The position numbers were made by a program, and so were the translations under genes. From the NCBI GenBank assembly GCA_043228905.1, contig JBHGNT010000037.1, positions 124,001 through 188,000 of the forward strand: a stretch of DNA of 64,000 nt, written 5' to 3'. Under the pieces are notes generated by a model. That model saw only the letters and a list, made by a program, of their open reading frames with translations. It made no database searches and was not told the DNA's origin. Source of the stretch: Azolla caroliniana (taxonomy: Eukaryota; Polypodiophyta). Of the stretch, positions 11,309-24,441 are shown piece after piece. Numbering within the stretch: the first letter of the stretch is position 1; each line of letters starts with the position of its first letter.

Positions 11309-11360
11309 GACCTTGGCACTGATGAGCTCTACCTAGAGCGAAACTAGTTTGCACAAGGTC
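11309..11360 (+). ncRNA. Type I hammerhead ribozyme (PLE class)
   Basis: All conserved core positions are present. CTGATGA (11319-11325) is followed by helix II, GCTCT/AGAGC (11326-11330 with 11335-11339), closed by the loop ACCT. Next come GAAAC (11340-11344) and GTT (11347-11349). Helix III is minimal: A-U and C-G pairs closed by TA, a short helix III being typical of PLE hammerheads. Helix I is open-ended, hence type I: GCA (11316-11318) pairs with TGC (11350-11352), A11353 is bulged, and GACCTTG (11309-11315) pairs with CAAGGTC (11354-11360). Predicted self-cleavage is after U11349, which occupies the H17 site; U is allowed there, though C is commonest. In PLEs these ribozymes process element transcripts, and ones with so short a helix III are thought to act best as dimers. 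Confidence 0.92.
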
Positions 11361-14099
11361 TTTCTAATGAAAATTTCTTAAGCTTTTCTCTTTTCTCTTT
11401 TCTCACTCACTCTTCTCTTCTTCTCTTCTTCTTTCATCTCATTCTCTCATTCTCTTTTACTCTTGGTCACCTCTAATCCTACTCACCTTAGTTTCACTTG
11501 CATCATTGCTTTATTTCTTTTCTTACTCTTCCCATATCATCTCAATAGTTGTGCTAGTTCGCTCGCACTCCTTGTCACGATCCTACGGTCATAGCAAAAA
11601 ATCGAGATTTTGAAACTCAGGTCGAGAGACATGAAAAAATAAGCATATTTGAGGAGGGAGTTGAGAAGAGGTTGTGATTAAATTAAAATGTTCATACCGG
11701 GCTCGTGTGATATCAGATTTTTGTGTTCAAACATGCGAATCGAAGTTAACAACGTTAGCTATGATATTGAATTGAAAATTTTTAATTTTAAAACTGAGGC
11801 CGAGAGACATGAGGAAATTAGCAAATTTGAGGAGGTAGTGCAGAAGAGTGCGTCAGTAAATTAAAATGTTCATACCTGGCACGTGTGATATCGGATTTTT
11901 GTGTTCAAACATCCGAATCGAAGATAACAACGCTAGCTATGATATAGAATTAAATAATCGAGATTTTGAAACTCAGGTCGAGAGACATGAAGAAATTACA
12001 ATATTTGAGGAGGGAGTTGAGAAGAGCTAGTGAGTAAATTAAAATGTTCATACCTGGCTCGTGTGATATCGGATTTTTGTGTTCAAACATGCGAATCGAA
12101 GCTAACAACGCTAGCTATGATATAGAATTAAAAAATCAAGATTTTGAAACTCAGGTCGAGAGACATGAGGAAATTAGCATATTTCAAGAAGGAGTTGAGA
12201 AGAGCCAGTGAGTAAATCAAAATGTTCACACCTGGCTCGTGTGATATCGGATTTTTGTGTTCAAACATGCGAATCGACGCTAACAACGCTAGCTATGATA
12301 TAGAATTAAAATATCAAGATTTTGAAACTCAGATCGAGAGACATGACGAAATTAGCATATTTGAGGAGGGAGTTGAGAAGAGCGTGTGAGTAAATTAAAA
12401 TGGTCATACCTGGCTCGTGTGATATCGGATTTCTGTGTTCAAACATGCGAATCGAAGCTAACAAGGCTAGCTATAATATAGAATTAAAAAATCAAGATTT
12501 TGAAACTCAGGTCGATAGACATGAGAAAATTAGCATATTTGAGGAGGGAGTTGAGAATAGCCAGTGAGTAAATTAAAATGGTCATACCTGGCTCGTGTGA
12601 TATCGGATTTTTGTGTTCAAACATGCGAATCGAAGTTAACTACGCTAGCTTTGATATAGAATTAAAAAATCAAGATTTTGAAACTCACGTCGAGAGACAT
12701 GAGGAAATTAGCATATTTGAGGAGGGAGTTTAGAAGAGCGAGTGAGTAAATTAAAATGGTCACACCTGGCTCGTGTGATATCGGATTTCTGTGTTCAAAC
12801 ATGCGAATCGAAGCTAACAAGGCTAGCTATGATATAGAATTAAAAAATCGAGATTTTGAAACTCAGGTCGAGAGACATGAGGAAATTACCATATTTGAGG
12901 AGGGAGTTGAGAAGAGCCAGTGAGTAAATTAAAATGGTCATACCTGGCTCGTGTGATATCGGATTTCTGTGTTCAAACATACGAATCGAAGTTAACAACG
13001 CTAGCTATGATATTGAATTGAAAATTGATAATTTTAAAACTGAGGCCGAGAGACATGACGAAATTAGCAAATTTGAGGAGGTAGTGGAGAAGAGTGCGTC
13101 AGTAAATTAAAATGGTCATACGTGGCTCGTGTGATATCGGATTTCTGTGTTCAAACATGCGAATCGAAGCTAACAAGGCTAGCTATGACATAGAATTAAA
13201 AAATCGAGATTTTGAAACTCAGGTCGAGAGACATGAGGAAATTCGCATATTTGATGAGGGAGTGGAGAAGAGCCAGTGAGTAAATTAAAATAGTCATACC
13301 TGGCTCGTGTGATATCGGATTTTTGTGTTCAAACATGCGAATCGAAGCTAACAAAGCTAGCTATGATATAGAATTAAAAAATCGAGATTTTGAAACTCAG
13401 GTCGAGAGACATGACGAAATTAACATATTTAAGGAAGGAGTTGAGAAGAGCCAGTGAGTAAATTAAAATGGTCATACCTGGCTCGTGTGATATCGGATTT
13501 CTGTGTTCAAACATGCGAATCGAGGTTAACAACGCTAGCTATGATATTGAATTGAAAAATTAGAATTTTAAAACTGAGGCCGAGAGACATGAGGAAATTA
13601 GCAAATTTGAGGAGGTAGTGGAGAAGAGTGTGTTAGTAAATTAAAATGTTCATACCTGGCACGTGTGATATCGGATTTCTGTGTTCAAACATGCGAATCG
13701 AAGCTAACAACGCTAGCTATGATATAGAATTAAAAAATCAAGATTTTGAAACTCAGGTCGAGAGACATGACGAAATTAACATATTTGAGGAGGGAGTGGA
13801 GAAGAGTGCGTCAGTAAATTAAAATGTTCATACCTGGCTCGTGTGATATCAGATTTTTGTGTTCAAACATGCGAATCAAAGTTAACCATGCTAGCTATGA
13901 TATTGAATTGACAAATTATAATTTTAAAACTGAGGCCGAGAGACATGAGGAAAGTAACAAATTTGAGGAGGTAGTGGAGAAGAGTACGTCAGTAAATTAA
14001 AATGTTCATACCTGGCACGTGTGATATCGGATATTTGTGTTCAAATATGCGAATCGAAGATAACAACGCTAGCTATGATATAGAATTAAAAAATCGAGA

Positions 14100-14160
14100 T
14101 TTTGAAACTTAGGTCGAGAGACATGACGAAATGGTCATACCTGGCTCGTGTGATATCGGA
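14100..14160 (+). repeat. Monomer junction with 49 bp internal deletion
   Basis: GACATGACGAA runs directly into ATGGTCATACC at about 14130. The end of one monomer and the start of the next are missing, about 49 bp. The paralogous segment at 16741-16810 is intact there, so this is a deletion private to the first copy. Confidence 0.8.
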
Positions 14161-17100
14161 TTTCTGTGTTCAAACATGCAAATCGAAGCTAACAAGGCTA
14201 GCTATGATATAGAATTAAAAAATCGAGATTTTGAAACTGACGTCGAAAGACATGAGGAAATTAGCATGTTGGAGGAGGGAGTTGAGAAGAGCCAGTGAGT
14301 AAATTAAAATGGTCATACCTGGCTCGTGTGATATCGGATTTCTGTGTTCAAACATGCGAATCGAAGCTAACAAGGCTAGCTATGATATAGAATTAAAAAT
14401 CAAGATTTTGAAACGAAAGTCGAGAGACATGAGGAAATTAGCATATTTGAGGAGGGAGTTGAGAAGTGCTAGAGTGTAAATTAAAATGGTCATAGCTGGC
14501 TCGTGTGATATCGGATTTATGTGTTCAAACATGCGACTCGAAGATAACAACGCTAGCTATGATATAGAATTAGAAGATCGCGATTTTGAAACTCAGGTCG
14601 AGAGATATGACAAAATTAACATATTTAAGGAGGGAGTTGAGAAGAGCCAGTAAGTAAATTAAAATGGTCATGCCTGGCTCGTGTGATATCGGATTTCTGT
14701 GTTCAAACATGCGAATCGAAGCTAACAAGGCTAGCTATGATATAGAATTAAAAAATCGAGATTTTGAAACTCAGGTCGAGAGACATGAGGAAATTAGCAT
14801 ATTTGAGGAGGGAGTTGAGAAGAGCGAGTGAGTAAATTAAAATAGTCATACCTAGCTCGTGTAATATCGGATTTTTGTGTTCAAACATGCGAATCGGAGC
14901 TAACAACGCTAGCTTTGATATAGAATTTAAAAATCAAGATTTTGAAACTCACGTCGAAAGACATGCCGAAATTAGCATATTTCAGGAGGTAGTTGAGAAG
15001 AGCCAGTGAGTAAATTAAAATGGTCATACGTGGCTCGTGTGATATCGGATTTCTGTGTTCAAACATGCGAATCGAAGCTAACAAGGCTAGCTATGACATA
15101 GAATTAAAAAATCGAGATTTTGAAACTCAGTTCGAGAGACATGAGGAAATTAGCATATTTGAGGAGGGAGTAGAGAAGAGCCAGTGAGTAAATTAAAATG
15201 GTCATACCTGGCTCGTGTGATATCGGATTTTTGTGTTCAAACATGCGAATCGAAGATAACTACGCTAGCTTTGATATAGAATTAAAAAATCAAGATTTTG
15301 AAACTCACGTCGAGAGACATGAGGAAATTAGCATGTTGGAGGAGGGAGTTGAGAAGAGCGAGTGAGTAAATTAAAATGGTCACACCTGGCTCGTGTGATA
15401 TCGGATTTCTGTGTTCAAACATGCGAATCGAAGCTAACAAGGCTAGCTATGATATAGAATTAAAAAATCGAGATTTTGAAACTCAGTTCGAGAGACATGA
15501 AAAAATTAACATATTTGAGGAGGGAGTTGAGAAGAGCCAGTGAGTAAATTAAAATGGTCATACCTGGCTCGTGTGATATCGGATTTCTGTGTTCAAACAT
15601 GCGAATCGAAGTTAACAACGCTAGCTATGATATTGAATTGAAAATTCATAATTTTAAAACTGAGGCCGAGAGACATGACGAAATTAGTAAATTTTGAGGA
15701 GGTAGTGGAGAAGAGTGCGTCAGTTAATTAAAATGGTCATACGTGGCTCGTGTGATATCGGATTTCGGTGTTCAAACATGCGAATCGAAGCTAACAAGGC
15801 TAGGTATGACATAGAATTAAAAAATCGAGATTTTCAAACTCAGGTCAAGAGACATGAGGAAATTCGCATATTTGAGGATGGAGTGGAGAAGAGCCAGTGA
15901 GTAAATTAAAATAATCATACCTGGCTCGTGTGATATCGGATTTTTGTGTTTAAAAATGCGAACCGAAGCTAACAAAGCTAGCTATGATATAGAATTAAAA
16001 AATCGAGATTTGGAAACTCAGGTCGAGAGACATGACGAAATTAACATATTTAAGGAAGGAGTTGAGAAGAGCCAGTGAGTAAATTAAAATGGTCATACCT
16101 GGCTCGTGTGATATCGGATTTCTGTGTTCAAACATGCGAATCGAGGTTAACAACGCTAGCTATGATATTGAATTGAAAAATTAGAATTTTAAAACTGAGG
16201 CCGAGAGACATGAGGAAATTAGCAAATTTGAGGAGGTAGTGGAGAAGAGTGTGTGAGTAAATTAAAATGTTCATACCTGGCACGTGTGATATCGGATTTC
16301 TGTGTTCAAACATGCGAATCGAAGCTAACAACGCTAGCTATGATATAGAATTAAAAAATCAAGATTTTGAAACTGACGTCGAAAGACATGAGGAAATTAG
16401 CATGTTGGAGGAGGGAGTTGAGAAGAGTGCGTCAGTAAATTAAAATGTTCATACCTGGCTCGTGTGATATCAGATTTTTGTGTTCAAACATGCGAATCAA
16501 AGTTAACCATGCTAGCTATGATATTGAATTGACAAATTATAATTTTAAAACTGAGGCCGAGAGACATGAGGAAAGTAACAAATTTGAGGAGGTAGTGGAG
16601 AAGAGTACGTCAGTAAATTAAAATGTTCATACCTGGCACGTGTGATATCGGATATTTGTGTTCAAACATGCGAATCGAAGATAACAACGCTAGCTATGAT
16701 ATAGAATTAAAATATCAAGATTTTGAAACTTAGGTCGAGAGACATGACGAAATTAACATATTTAAGGAGGGAGTTAAGAAGAGCCAGTGAGTAAATTAAA
16801 ATGGTCATACCTGGCTCGTGTGATATCGGATTTCTGTGTTCAAACATGCAAATCGAAGCTAACAAGGCTAGCTATGATATAGAATTAAAAAATCGAGATT
16901 TTGAAACTCAGGTCGAGAGACATGAGGAAATTAGCATATTTGAGGAGGGAGTTGAGAAGAGCGAGTGAGTAAATTAAAATGGTCATACCTGGCTCGTGTA
17001 ATATCGGATTTTTGTGTTCAAACATGCGAATCGGAGCTAACAACGCTAGCTTTGATATAGAATTTAAAAATCAAGATTTTGAAACTCACGTCGAAAGACA

Positions 17101-17619
17101 TGCCGAAATTAGCATATTTCAGGAGGGAGTTGAGAAGAGCCAGTGAGTAAATTAAAATGGTCATACGTGGCTCGTGTGATAACGGATTTCTGTGTTCAAA
17201 CATGCGAATCGAAGCTAACAAGGCTAGCTATGACATAGAATTAAAAAATCGAGATTTTGAAACTCAGTTCGAGAGACATGAGGAAATTAGCATATTTGAG
17301 GAGGGAGTAGAGAAGTGCTAGTGTGTAAATTAAAATGGTCATAGCTGGCTCGTGTGATATCGGATTTATGTGTTCAAACATGCGACTCGAAGATAACGAC
17401 GCTAGCTATGATATAGAATTAGAAGATCGAGATTTTGAAACTCAGGTCGAGAGATATGACAAAATTAACATATTTAAGGAGGGAGTTGAGAAGAGCCAGT
17501 AAGTAAATTAAAATGGTCATGCCTGGCTCGTGTGATATCGGATTTCTGTGTTCAAACATGCGAATCGAAGCTAACAAGGCTAGCTATGATATAGAATTAA
17601 AAAATCGAGATTTTGAAAC

Positions 17620-17660
17620 TCAGGTCGAGAGACATGAGGAGGGAGTTGAGAAGAGCGAGT
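17620..17660 (+). repeat. Monomer with 18 bp deletion between short direct repeats
   Basis: GACATGAGGA joins GGGAGTTGAG at about 17640. The normal monomer has AATTAGCATATTTGAGGA between them. The repeated TGAGGA at both edges suggests slippage or microhomology-mediated loss. Confidence 0.8.
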
Positions 17661-17829
17661 GAGTAAATTAAAATAGTCATACCTAGCTCGTGTAATATCG
17701 GATTTTTGTGTTCAAACATACGAATCGGAGCTAACAACGCTAGCTTTGATATAGAATTAAAAAATCGAGATTTTGAAACTCAGTTCGAGAGACATGAGGA
17801 AATTAGCATATTTGAGGAGGGAGTAGAGA

Positions 17830-19620
17830 AGAGCCAGTGAGTAAATTAAAATGGTCATACCTGGCTCGTGTGATATCGGATTTTTGTGTTCAAACATGCG
17901 AATCGAAGCTAACTACGCTAGCTTTGCTATAGAATTAAAAAATCAAGATTTTGAAACTCACGTTGAGAGACATGAGGAAATTAGCATGTTGGAGGTAGTG
18001 GAGAAGAGTGTGTCAGTAAACTTAAATGTTCATACCTGGCACGTGTGATATCGGATTTCTGTGTTCAAACATGCGAATCGAAGCTAACAACGCTAGCTAT
18101 GATATAGAATTAAAAAATCAAGATTTTGAAACTCAAGTCGAGAGACATGACGAAATTAACATATTTGAGGAGGGAGTGGAGAAGAGTGCGTCAGGAAATT
18201 AAAATGTTCATACCTGGCTCGTGTGATATCAGATTTTTGTGTTCAAACATGCGAATCAAAGTTAACCATGCTAGCTATGATATTGAATTGACAAATTATA
18301 ATTTTAAAACTGAGGCCGAGAGACATGAGGAAAGTAACAAATTTGAGGAGGTATTGGAGAAGAGTACGTCAGTAAATTAAAATGTTCATACCTGGCACGT
18401 GTGATATCGGATATTTGTGTTCAAACATGCGAATCGAAGATAACAACGCTAGGTATGATATAGAATTAAAAAATCAAGATTTTGAAACTCAGGTCGAGAG
18501 ACATGACGAAATTAACACATTTGAGGAGGGAGTGGAGAAGAGTGCGTCAGGAAATTAAAATGTTCATACCTGGCTCGTGTGATTTCAGATTTTTGTGTTC
18601 AAACATGCGAATCAAAGTTAACCATGCTAGCTATGATATTGAATTGACAAATTATAATTTTAAAACTGAGGCCGAGAGACATGAGGAAAGTAACAAATTT
18701 GAGGAGGTAGTGGAGAAGAGTACGTCAGTAAATTAAAATGTTCATACCTGGCACGTGTGATATCGGATATTTGTGTTCAAACATGCGAATCGAAGATAAC
18801 AACGCTAGGTATGATATAGAATTAAAAAATCGAGATTTTGAAACTTAGGTCGAGAGACATGACGAAATTAACATATTTAAGGAGGGAGTTGAGAAGAGCC
18901 AGTGAGTAAATTAAAATGTTCATACCTGGCTCGTGTGATATCGGATTTTTGTGTTCAAACATGCGAATCGAAGCTAACTACGCTAGCTTTGCTATAGAAT
19001 TAAAAAATCAAGATTTTGAAACTCACGTTGAGAGACATGAGGAAATTAGCATGTTGGAGGTAGTGGAGAAGAGTGTGTCAGTAAACTTAAATGTTCATAC
19101 CTGGCACGTGTGATATCGGATTTCTGTGTTCAAACATGCGAATCGAAGCTAACAACGCTAGCTATGATATAGAATTAAAAAATCAAGATTTTGAAACTCA
19201 AGTCGAGAGACATGACGAAATTAACATATTTGAGGAGGGAGTGGAGAAGAGTGCGTCAGGAAATTAAAATGTTCATACCTGGCTCGTGTGATATCAGATT
19301 TTTGTGTTCAAACATGCGAATCAAAGTTAACCATGCTAGCTATGATATTGAATTGACAAATTATAATTTTAAAACTGAGGCCGAGAGACATGAGGAAAGT
19401 AACAAATTTGAGGAGGTAGTGGAGAAGAGTGCGTCAGTAAATTAAAATGTTCATACCTGGCACGTGTGATATCGGATATTTGTGTTCAAACATGCGAATC
19501 GAAGATAACAACGCTAGGTATGATATAGAATTAAAAAATCAAGATTTTGAAACTTAGGTCGAGAGACATGACGAAATTAACATATTTAAGGAGGGAGTTG
19601 AGAAGAGCCAGTGAGTAAAT
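17830..19620 (+). repeat. 6-monomer (1065 bp) tandem higher-order repeat
   Basis: The hybrid monomer at 17851 recurs at 18916, and the following type II group at 18126 recurs at 19191, both offset by 1065 bp. Between them a two-monomer (356 bp) step is also visible, 18126 to 18482, so the first copy contains an internal dimer duplication. The copies differ by single substitutions, such as GTATTGGAG versus GTAGTGGAG. Confidence 0.75.
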
Positions 19621-21249
19621 TAAAATGGTCATACCTGGCTCGTGTGATATCGGATTTCTGTGTTCAAACATGCGAATCGAAGCTAACAAGGTTAGCTATG
19701 ACATAGAATTAAAAAATCGAGATTTTGAAACTCAGTTCGAGAGACATGAGGAAATTAGCATATTTGAGGAGGGAGTAGAGAAGAGCCAGTGAGTAAATTA
19801 AAATGGTCATACCTGGTTCGTGTGATATCGGATTTTTGTGTTCAAACATGCGAATCGAAGCTAACTACGCCAGCTTTGATATACAATTAAAAAATCAAGA
19901 TTTTGAAACTCACGTCGAGAGACATGAGGAAATTAGCATGTTGGAGGAGGGAGTTGAGAAGAGCCAGTGAGTAAATTAAAATGGTCATACCTGGCTTGTG
20001 TGATATCGGATTTCTGTGTTCAAACATGCGAATCGAAGTTAACAACGCTAGCTATGATATTGAATTGAAAATTGAAAATTTTAAAACTGAGCCCGAGAGA
20101 CATGACGAAATTAGCAAATTTGAGGAGGTAGTGGAGAAGAGTGCGTCAGTAAATTAAAATGGTCATACGTGGCTCGTGTGATATCGGATTTCTGTGTTCA
20201 AATATGCGAATCGAAGCTAACAAGGCTAGCTATGACATAGAATTAAAAAATCGAGATTTTGAAACTCAGGTCCAGAGACATGAGGAAATTCGCATATTTC
20301 AGGAGGGAGTGGAGAAGAGCCAGTGAGTAAATTAAAATAGTCATACCTGGCTCGTGTGATATCGGATTTTTGTGTTCAAACATGCGAATCGAAGCTAAAA
20401 AAGCTAGCTATGATATAGAATTAAAAAATCGAGATTTTGAAACTCAGGTCGAGAGACATGACGAAATTAGCATATTTGAGGAGGGCGTTGAGAAGAGCGT
20501 GTGAGTAAATTAAAATGGTCATACCTGGCTCGTGTGATATCGGATTTCTGTGTTCAAACATGCGAATCGAAGCTAACAAGGCTAGCTATGATATAGAATT
20601 AAAAAATAGAGATTTTGAAACTCAGTTCGAGAGACATGAAAAAATTAACATATTTGAGGAGGGAGTTGAGAAGAGCCAGTGAGTAAATTAAAATGGTCAT
20701 ACCTGGCTCGTGTGATATCGGATTTCTGTGTTCAAACATGCGAATCGAAGTTAACAACGCTAGCTATGATATTGAATTGAAAATTCATAATTTTAAAATT
20801 GAGGGCGAGAGACATGACGAAATTAGCAAATTTGAGGAGGTAGTGGAGAAGAGTGCGTCAGTAAATTAAAATGGTCATACGTGGCTCGTGTGATATCGGA
20901 TTTCGGTGTTCAAACATGTGAATCGAAGCTAACAAGGCTAGCTATGACATAGAATTAAAAAATCGAGATTTTGAAACTCAGTTCGAGAGACATGAAAAAA
21001 TTAACATATTTGAGGAGGGAGTTGAGAAGAGCCAGTGAGTAAATTAAAATGGTCATACCTGGCTTGTGTGATATCGGATTTCTGTGTTCAAACATGCGAA
21101 TCGAAGTTAACAACGCTAGCTATGATATTGAATTGAAAATTGAAAATTTTAAAACTGAGCCCGAGAGACATCACGAAATTAGCAAATTTGAGGAGGTAGT
21201 GGAGAAGAGTGCGTAAGTAAATTAAAATGGTCATACGTGGCTCGTGTGA

Positions 21250-24200
21250 TATCGGATTTCTGTGTTCAAACATGCGAATCGAAGCTAACAAGGCTAGCTA
21301 TGACATAGAATTAAAAAATCGAGATTTTGAAACTCAGGTCCAGAGACATGAGGAAATTCGCATATTTCAGGAGGGAGTGGAGAAGAGCCAGTGAGTAAAT
21401 TAAAATAGTCATACCTGGCTCGTGTGATATCGGATTTTTGTGTTCAAACATGCGAATCGAAGCTAAAAAAGCTAGCTATGATATAGAATTAAAAAATCGA
21501 GATTTTGAAACTCAGGTCGAGAGACATGACGAAATTAGCATATTTGAGGAGGGCGTTGAGAAGAGCGTGTGAGTAAATTAAAATGGTCATACCTGGCTCG
21601 TGTGATATCGGATTTCTGTGTTCAAACATGCGAATCGAAGCTAACAAGGCTAGCTATGATATAGAATTAAAAAATCGAGATTTTGAAACTCAGTTCGAGA
21701 GACATGAAAAAATTAACATATTTGAGGAGGGAGTTGAGAAGAGCCAGTGAGTAAATTAATATGGTCATACCTGGCTCGTGTGATATCGGATTTCTGTGTT
21801 CAAACATGCGAATCGAAGTTAACAAGGCTAGCTATGACATAGAATTAAAAAATCGAGATTTTGAAACTCAGTTCGAGAGACATGAGGAAATTAGCATATT
21901 TGAGGAGGGAGTAGAGAAGAGCCAGTGAGTAAATTAAAATGGTCATACCTGGCTCGTGTGATATCGGATTTTTGTGTTCAAACATGCGAATCGAAGCTAA
22001 CTACGCTAGCTTTGCTATAGAATTAAAAAATCAAGATTTTGAAACTCACGTTGAGAGACATGAGGAAATTAGCATGTTGGAGGTAGTGGAGAAGAGTGTG
22101 TCAGTAAACTTAAATGTTCATACCTGGCACGTGTGATATCGGATTTCTGTGTTCAAACATGCGAATCGAAGCTAACAACGCTAGCTATGATATAGAATTA
22201 AAAAATCAAGATTTTGAAACTCAGGTCGAGAGACATGACGAAATTAACACATTTGAGGAGGGAGTGGAGAAGAGTGCGTCAGGAAATTAAAATGTTCATA
22301 CCTGGCTCGTGTGATATCAGATTTTTGTGTTCAAACATGCGAATCAAAGTTAACCATGCTAGCTATGATATTGAATTGACAAATTATAATTTTAAAACTG
22401 AGGCCGAGAGACATGAGGAAAGTAACAAATTTGAGGAGGTAGTGGAGAAGAGTACGTCAGTAAATTAAAATGTTCATACCTGGCACGTGTGATATCGGAT
22501 ATTTGTGTTCAAACATGCGAATCGAAAATAACAACGCTAGGTATGATATAGAATTAAAAAATCGAGATTTTGAAACTTAGGTCGAGAGACATGACGAAAT
22601 TAACATATTTAAGGAGGGAGTTGAGAAGAGCCAGTGAGTAAATTAAAATGTTCATACCTGGCTCGTGTGATATCGGATTTTTGTGTTCAAACATGCGAAT
22701 CGAAGCTAACTACGCTAGCTTTGCTATAGAATTAAAAAATCAAGATTTTGAAACTCACGTTGAGAGACATGAGGAAATTAGCATGTTGGAGGTAGTGGAG
22801 AAGAGTGTGTCAGTAAACTTAAATGTTCATACCTGGCACGTGTGATATCGGATTTCTGTGTTCAAACATGCGAATCGAAGCTAACAAGGCTAGCTATGAC
22901 ATAGAATTAAAAAATCGAGATTTTGAAACTCAGGTCCAGAGACATGAGGAAATTCGCATATTTCAGGAGGGAGTGGAGAAGAGCCAGTGAGTAAATTAAA
23001 ATAGTCATACCTGGCTCGTGTGATATCGGATTTTTGTGTTCAAACATGCGAATCGAAGCTAAAAAAGCTAGCTATGATATAGAATTAAAAAATCGAGATT
23101 TTGAAACTCAGGTCGAGAGACATGACGAAATTAGCATATTTGAGGAGGGCGTTGAGAAGAGCGTGTGAGTAAATTAAAATGGTCATACCTGGCTCGTGTG
23201 ATATCGGATTTCTGTGTTCAAACATGCGAATCGAAGCTAACAAGGCTAGCTATGATATAGAATTAAAAAATCGAGATTTTGAAACTCAGTTCGAGAGACA
23301 TGAAAAAATTAACATATTTGAGGAGGGAGTTGAGAAGAGCCAGTGAGTAAATTAATATGGTCATACCTGGCTCGTGTGATATCGGATTTCTGTGTTCAAA
23401 CATGCGAATCGAAGTTAACAAGGCTAGCTATGACATAGAATTAAAAAATCGAGATTTTGAAACTCAGTTCGAGAGACATGAGGAAATTAGCATATTTGAG
23501 GAGGGAGTAGAGAAGAGCCAGTGAGTAAATTAAAATGGTCATACCTGGCTCGTGTGATATCGGATTTTTGTGTTCAAACATGCGAATCGAAGCTAACTAC
23601 GCTAGCTTTGCTATAGAATTAAAAAATCAAGATTTTGAAACTCACGTTGAGAGACATGAGGAAATTAGCATGTTGGAGGTAGTGGAGAAGAGTGTGTCAG
23701 TAAACTTAAATGTTCATACCTGGCACGTGTGATATCGGATTTCTGTGTTCAAACATGCGAATCGAAGCTAACAACGCTAGCTATGATATAGAATTAAAAA
23801 ATCAAGATTTTGAAACTCAGGTCGAGAGACATGACGAAATTAACACATTTGAGGAGGGAGTGGAGAAGAGTGCGTCAGGAAATTAAAATGTTCATACCTG
23901 GCTCGTGTGATATCAGATTTTTGTGTTCAAACATGCGAATCAAAGTTAACCATGCTAGCTATGATATTGAATTGACAAATTATAATTTTAAAACTGAGGC
24001 CGAGAGACATGAGGAAAGTAACAAATTTGAGGAGGTAGTGGAGAAGAGTACGTCAGTAAATTAAAATGTTCATACCTGGCACGTGTGATATCGGATATTT
24101 GTGTTCAAACATGCGAATCGAAAATAACAACGCTAGGTATGATATAGAATTAAAAAATCGAGATTTTGAAACTTAGGTCGAGAGACATGACGAAATTAAC

Positions 24201-24441
24201 ATATTTAAGGAGGGAGTTGAGAAGAGCCAGTGAGTAAATTAAAATGTTCATACCTGGCTCGTGTGATATCGGATTTTTGTGTTCAAACATGCGAATCGAA
24301 GCTAACTACGCTAGCTTTGCTATAGAATTAAAAAATCAAGATTTTGAAACTCACGTTGAGAGACATGAGGAAATTAGCATGTTGGAGGTAGTGGAGAAGA
24401 GTGTGTCAGTAAACTTAAATGTTCATACCTGGCACGTGTGA
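21250..24441 (+). repeat. 9-monomer (1596 bp) perfect tandem pair
   Basis: Two consecutive units, about 21250-22845 and 22846-24441, are nearly identical at an offset of 1596 bp. Examples: the GCTAAAAAAGCTAGC monomer at 21462 and 23058, AATATGGTCATACC at 21758 and 23354, and the hybrid monomers at 21939 and 23535 and again at 22648 and 24244. Similarity at this offset stops abruptly near 24485, where a type II monomer replaces the expected type I. Confidence 0.8.
21929..22103 (+). repeat. Type I/type II hybrid monomer, 175 bp (example of a recurring class)
   Basis: This monomer starts as type I with a marked TAACTACGCTAGCTTTGCTATAG middle and CACGTTGAGAGAC. It then switches to a type II end, TTGGAGGTAGTGGAGAAGAGTGTGTCAG, followed by GTAAACTTAAATG. 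The switch removes 3 bp, so the unit is 175 bp. About 25 near-identical copies occur right of 17.8 kb, for example those containing 18916, 23535, 25309, 30106, 33835, 38451, 43245, 45728, 54674 and 63620. A sub-variant with AACAAGGCTAGCTATGACATAG occurs at 40403, 44841, 53787 and 62733. Confidence 0.85.

Larger units (their letters stand above)
9522..11595 (+). mobile_element. 5'-truncated Penelope-like retroelement inserted in the satellite
   Basis: A 2074 bp non-satellite segment lies between two satellite half-monomers. It holds a PLE-type reverse-transcriptase frame, a 3' untranslated region and a hammerhead ribozyme, the combination known from the pseudo-LTRs of Penelope-like elements. 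The left junction is at monomer position 86, within the GCTAGC box, and satellite resumes at position 103. About 16 bp of target are therefore missing and there is no target-site duplication. The 5' end is truncated: the coding sequence enters already inside the protein and there is no upstream pseudo-LTR. The reading frame is intact to its stop, so the insertion is probably fairly young. Element and satellite run in the same direction. Family assignment within PLEs is open. Confidence 0.9.
11070..11595 (+). other. PLE 3' region, probable pseudo-LTR
   Basis: No coding frame is seen here. The order is a C-rich tract (about 11085-11115), a mixed stretch, a (TC)n run, TATATAAA, the hammerhead ribozyme, then a strongly pyrimidine-rich stretch (about 11375-11530) with repeated CTTTTCTC and TCTTCTTC blocks. 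It ends in a more complex tail, CACGATCCTACGGTCATAGC, abutting satellite at 11596. In complete PLEs such a segment recurs upstream of the frame. Here only the downstream copy is present, so its limits cannot be set from repetition. No AATAAA signal is visible. Confidence 0.65.
12590..17830 (+). repeat. About 15-monomer duplicated segment with indels
   Basis: Monomers from about 12590 to 14130 recur in order from about 15210 to 16750, at an offset of 2620-2621 bp. Shared marks include the TAACTACGCTAGCTTTG monomer, GGTCACACCTGG, the CATACGTGGCTCG monomer and the CCATGCTAGC type II variant with CAGATTTTTG. The offset is 49 bp short of 15 monomers because the first copy carries a deletion at about 14130. 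Beyond that point the copies continue with an extra monomer in the second, to matching GAAGTGCTAG monomers at 14465 and 17312. Confidence 0.65.
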
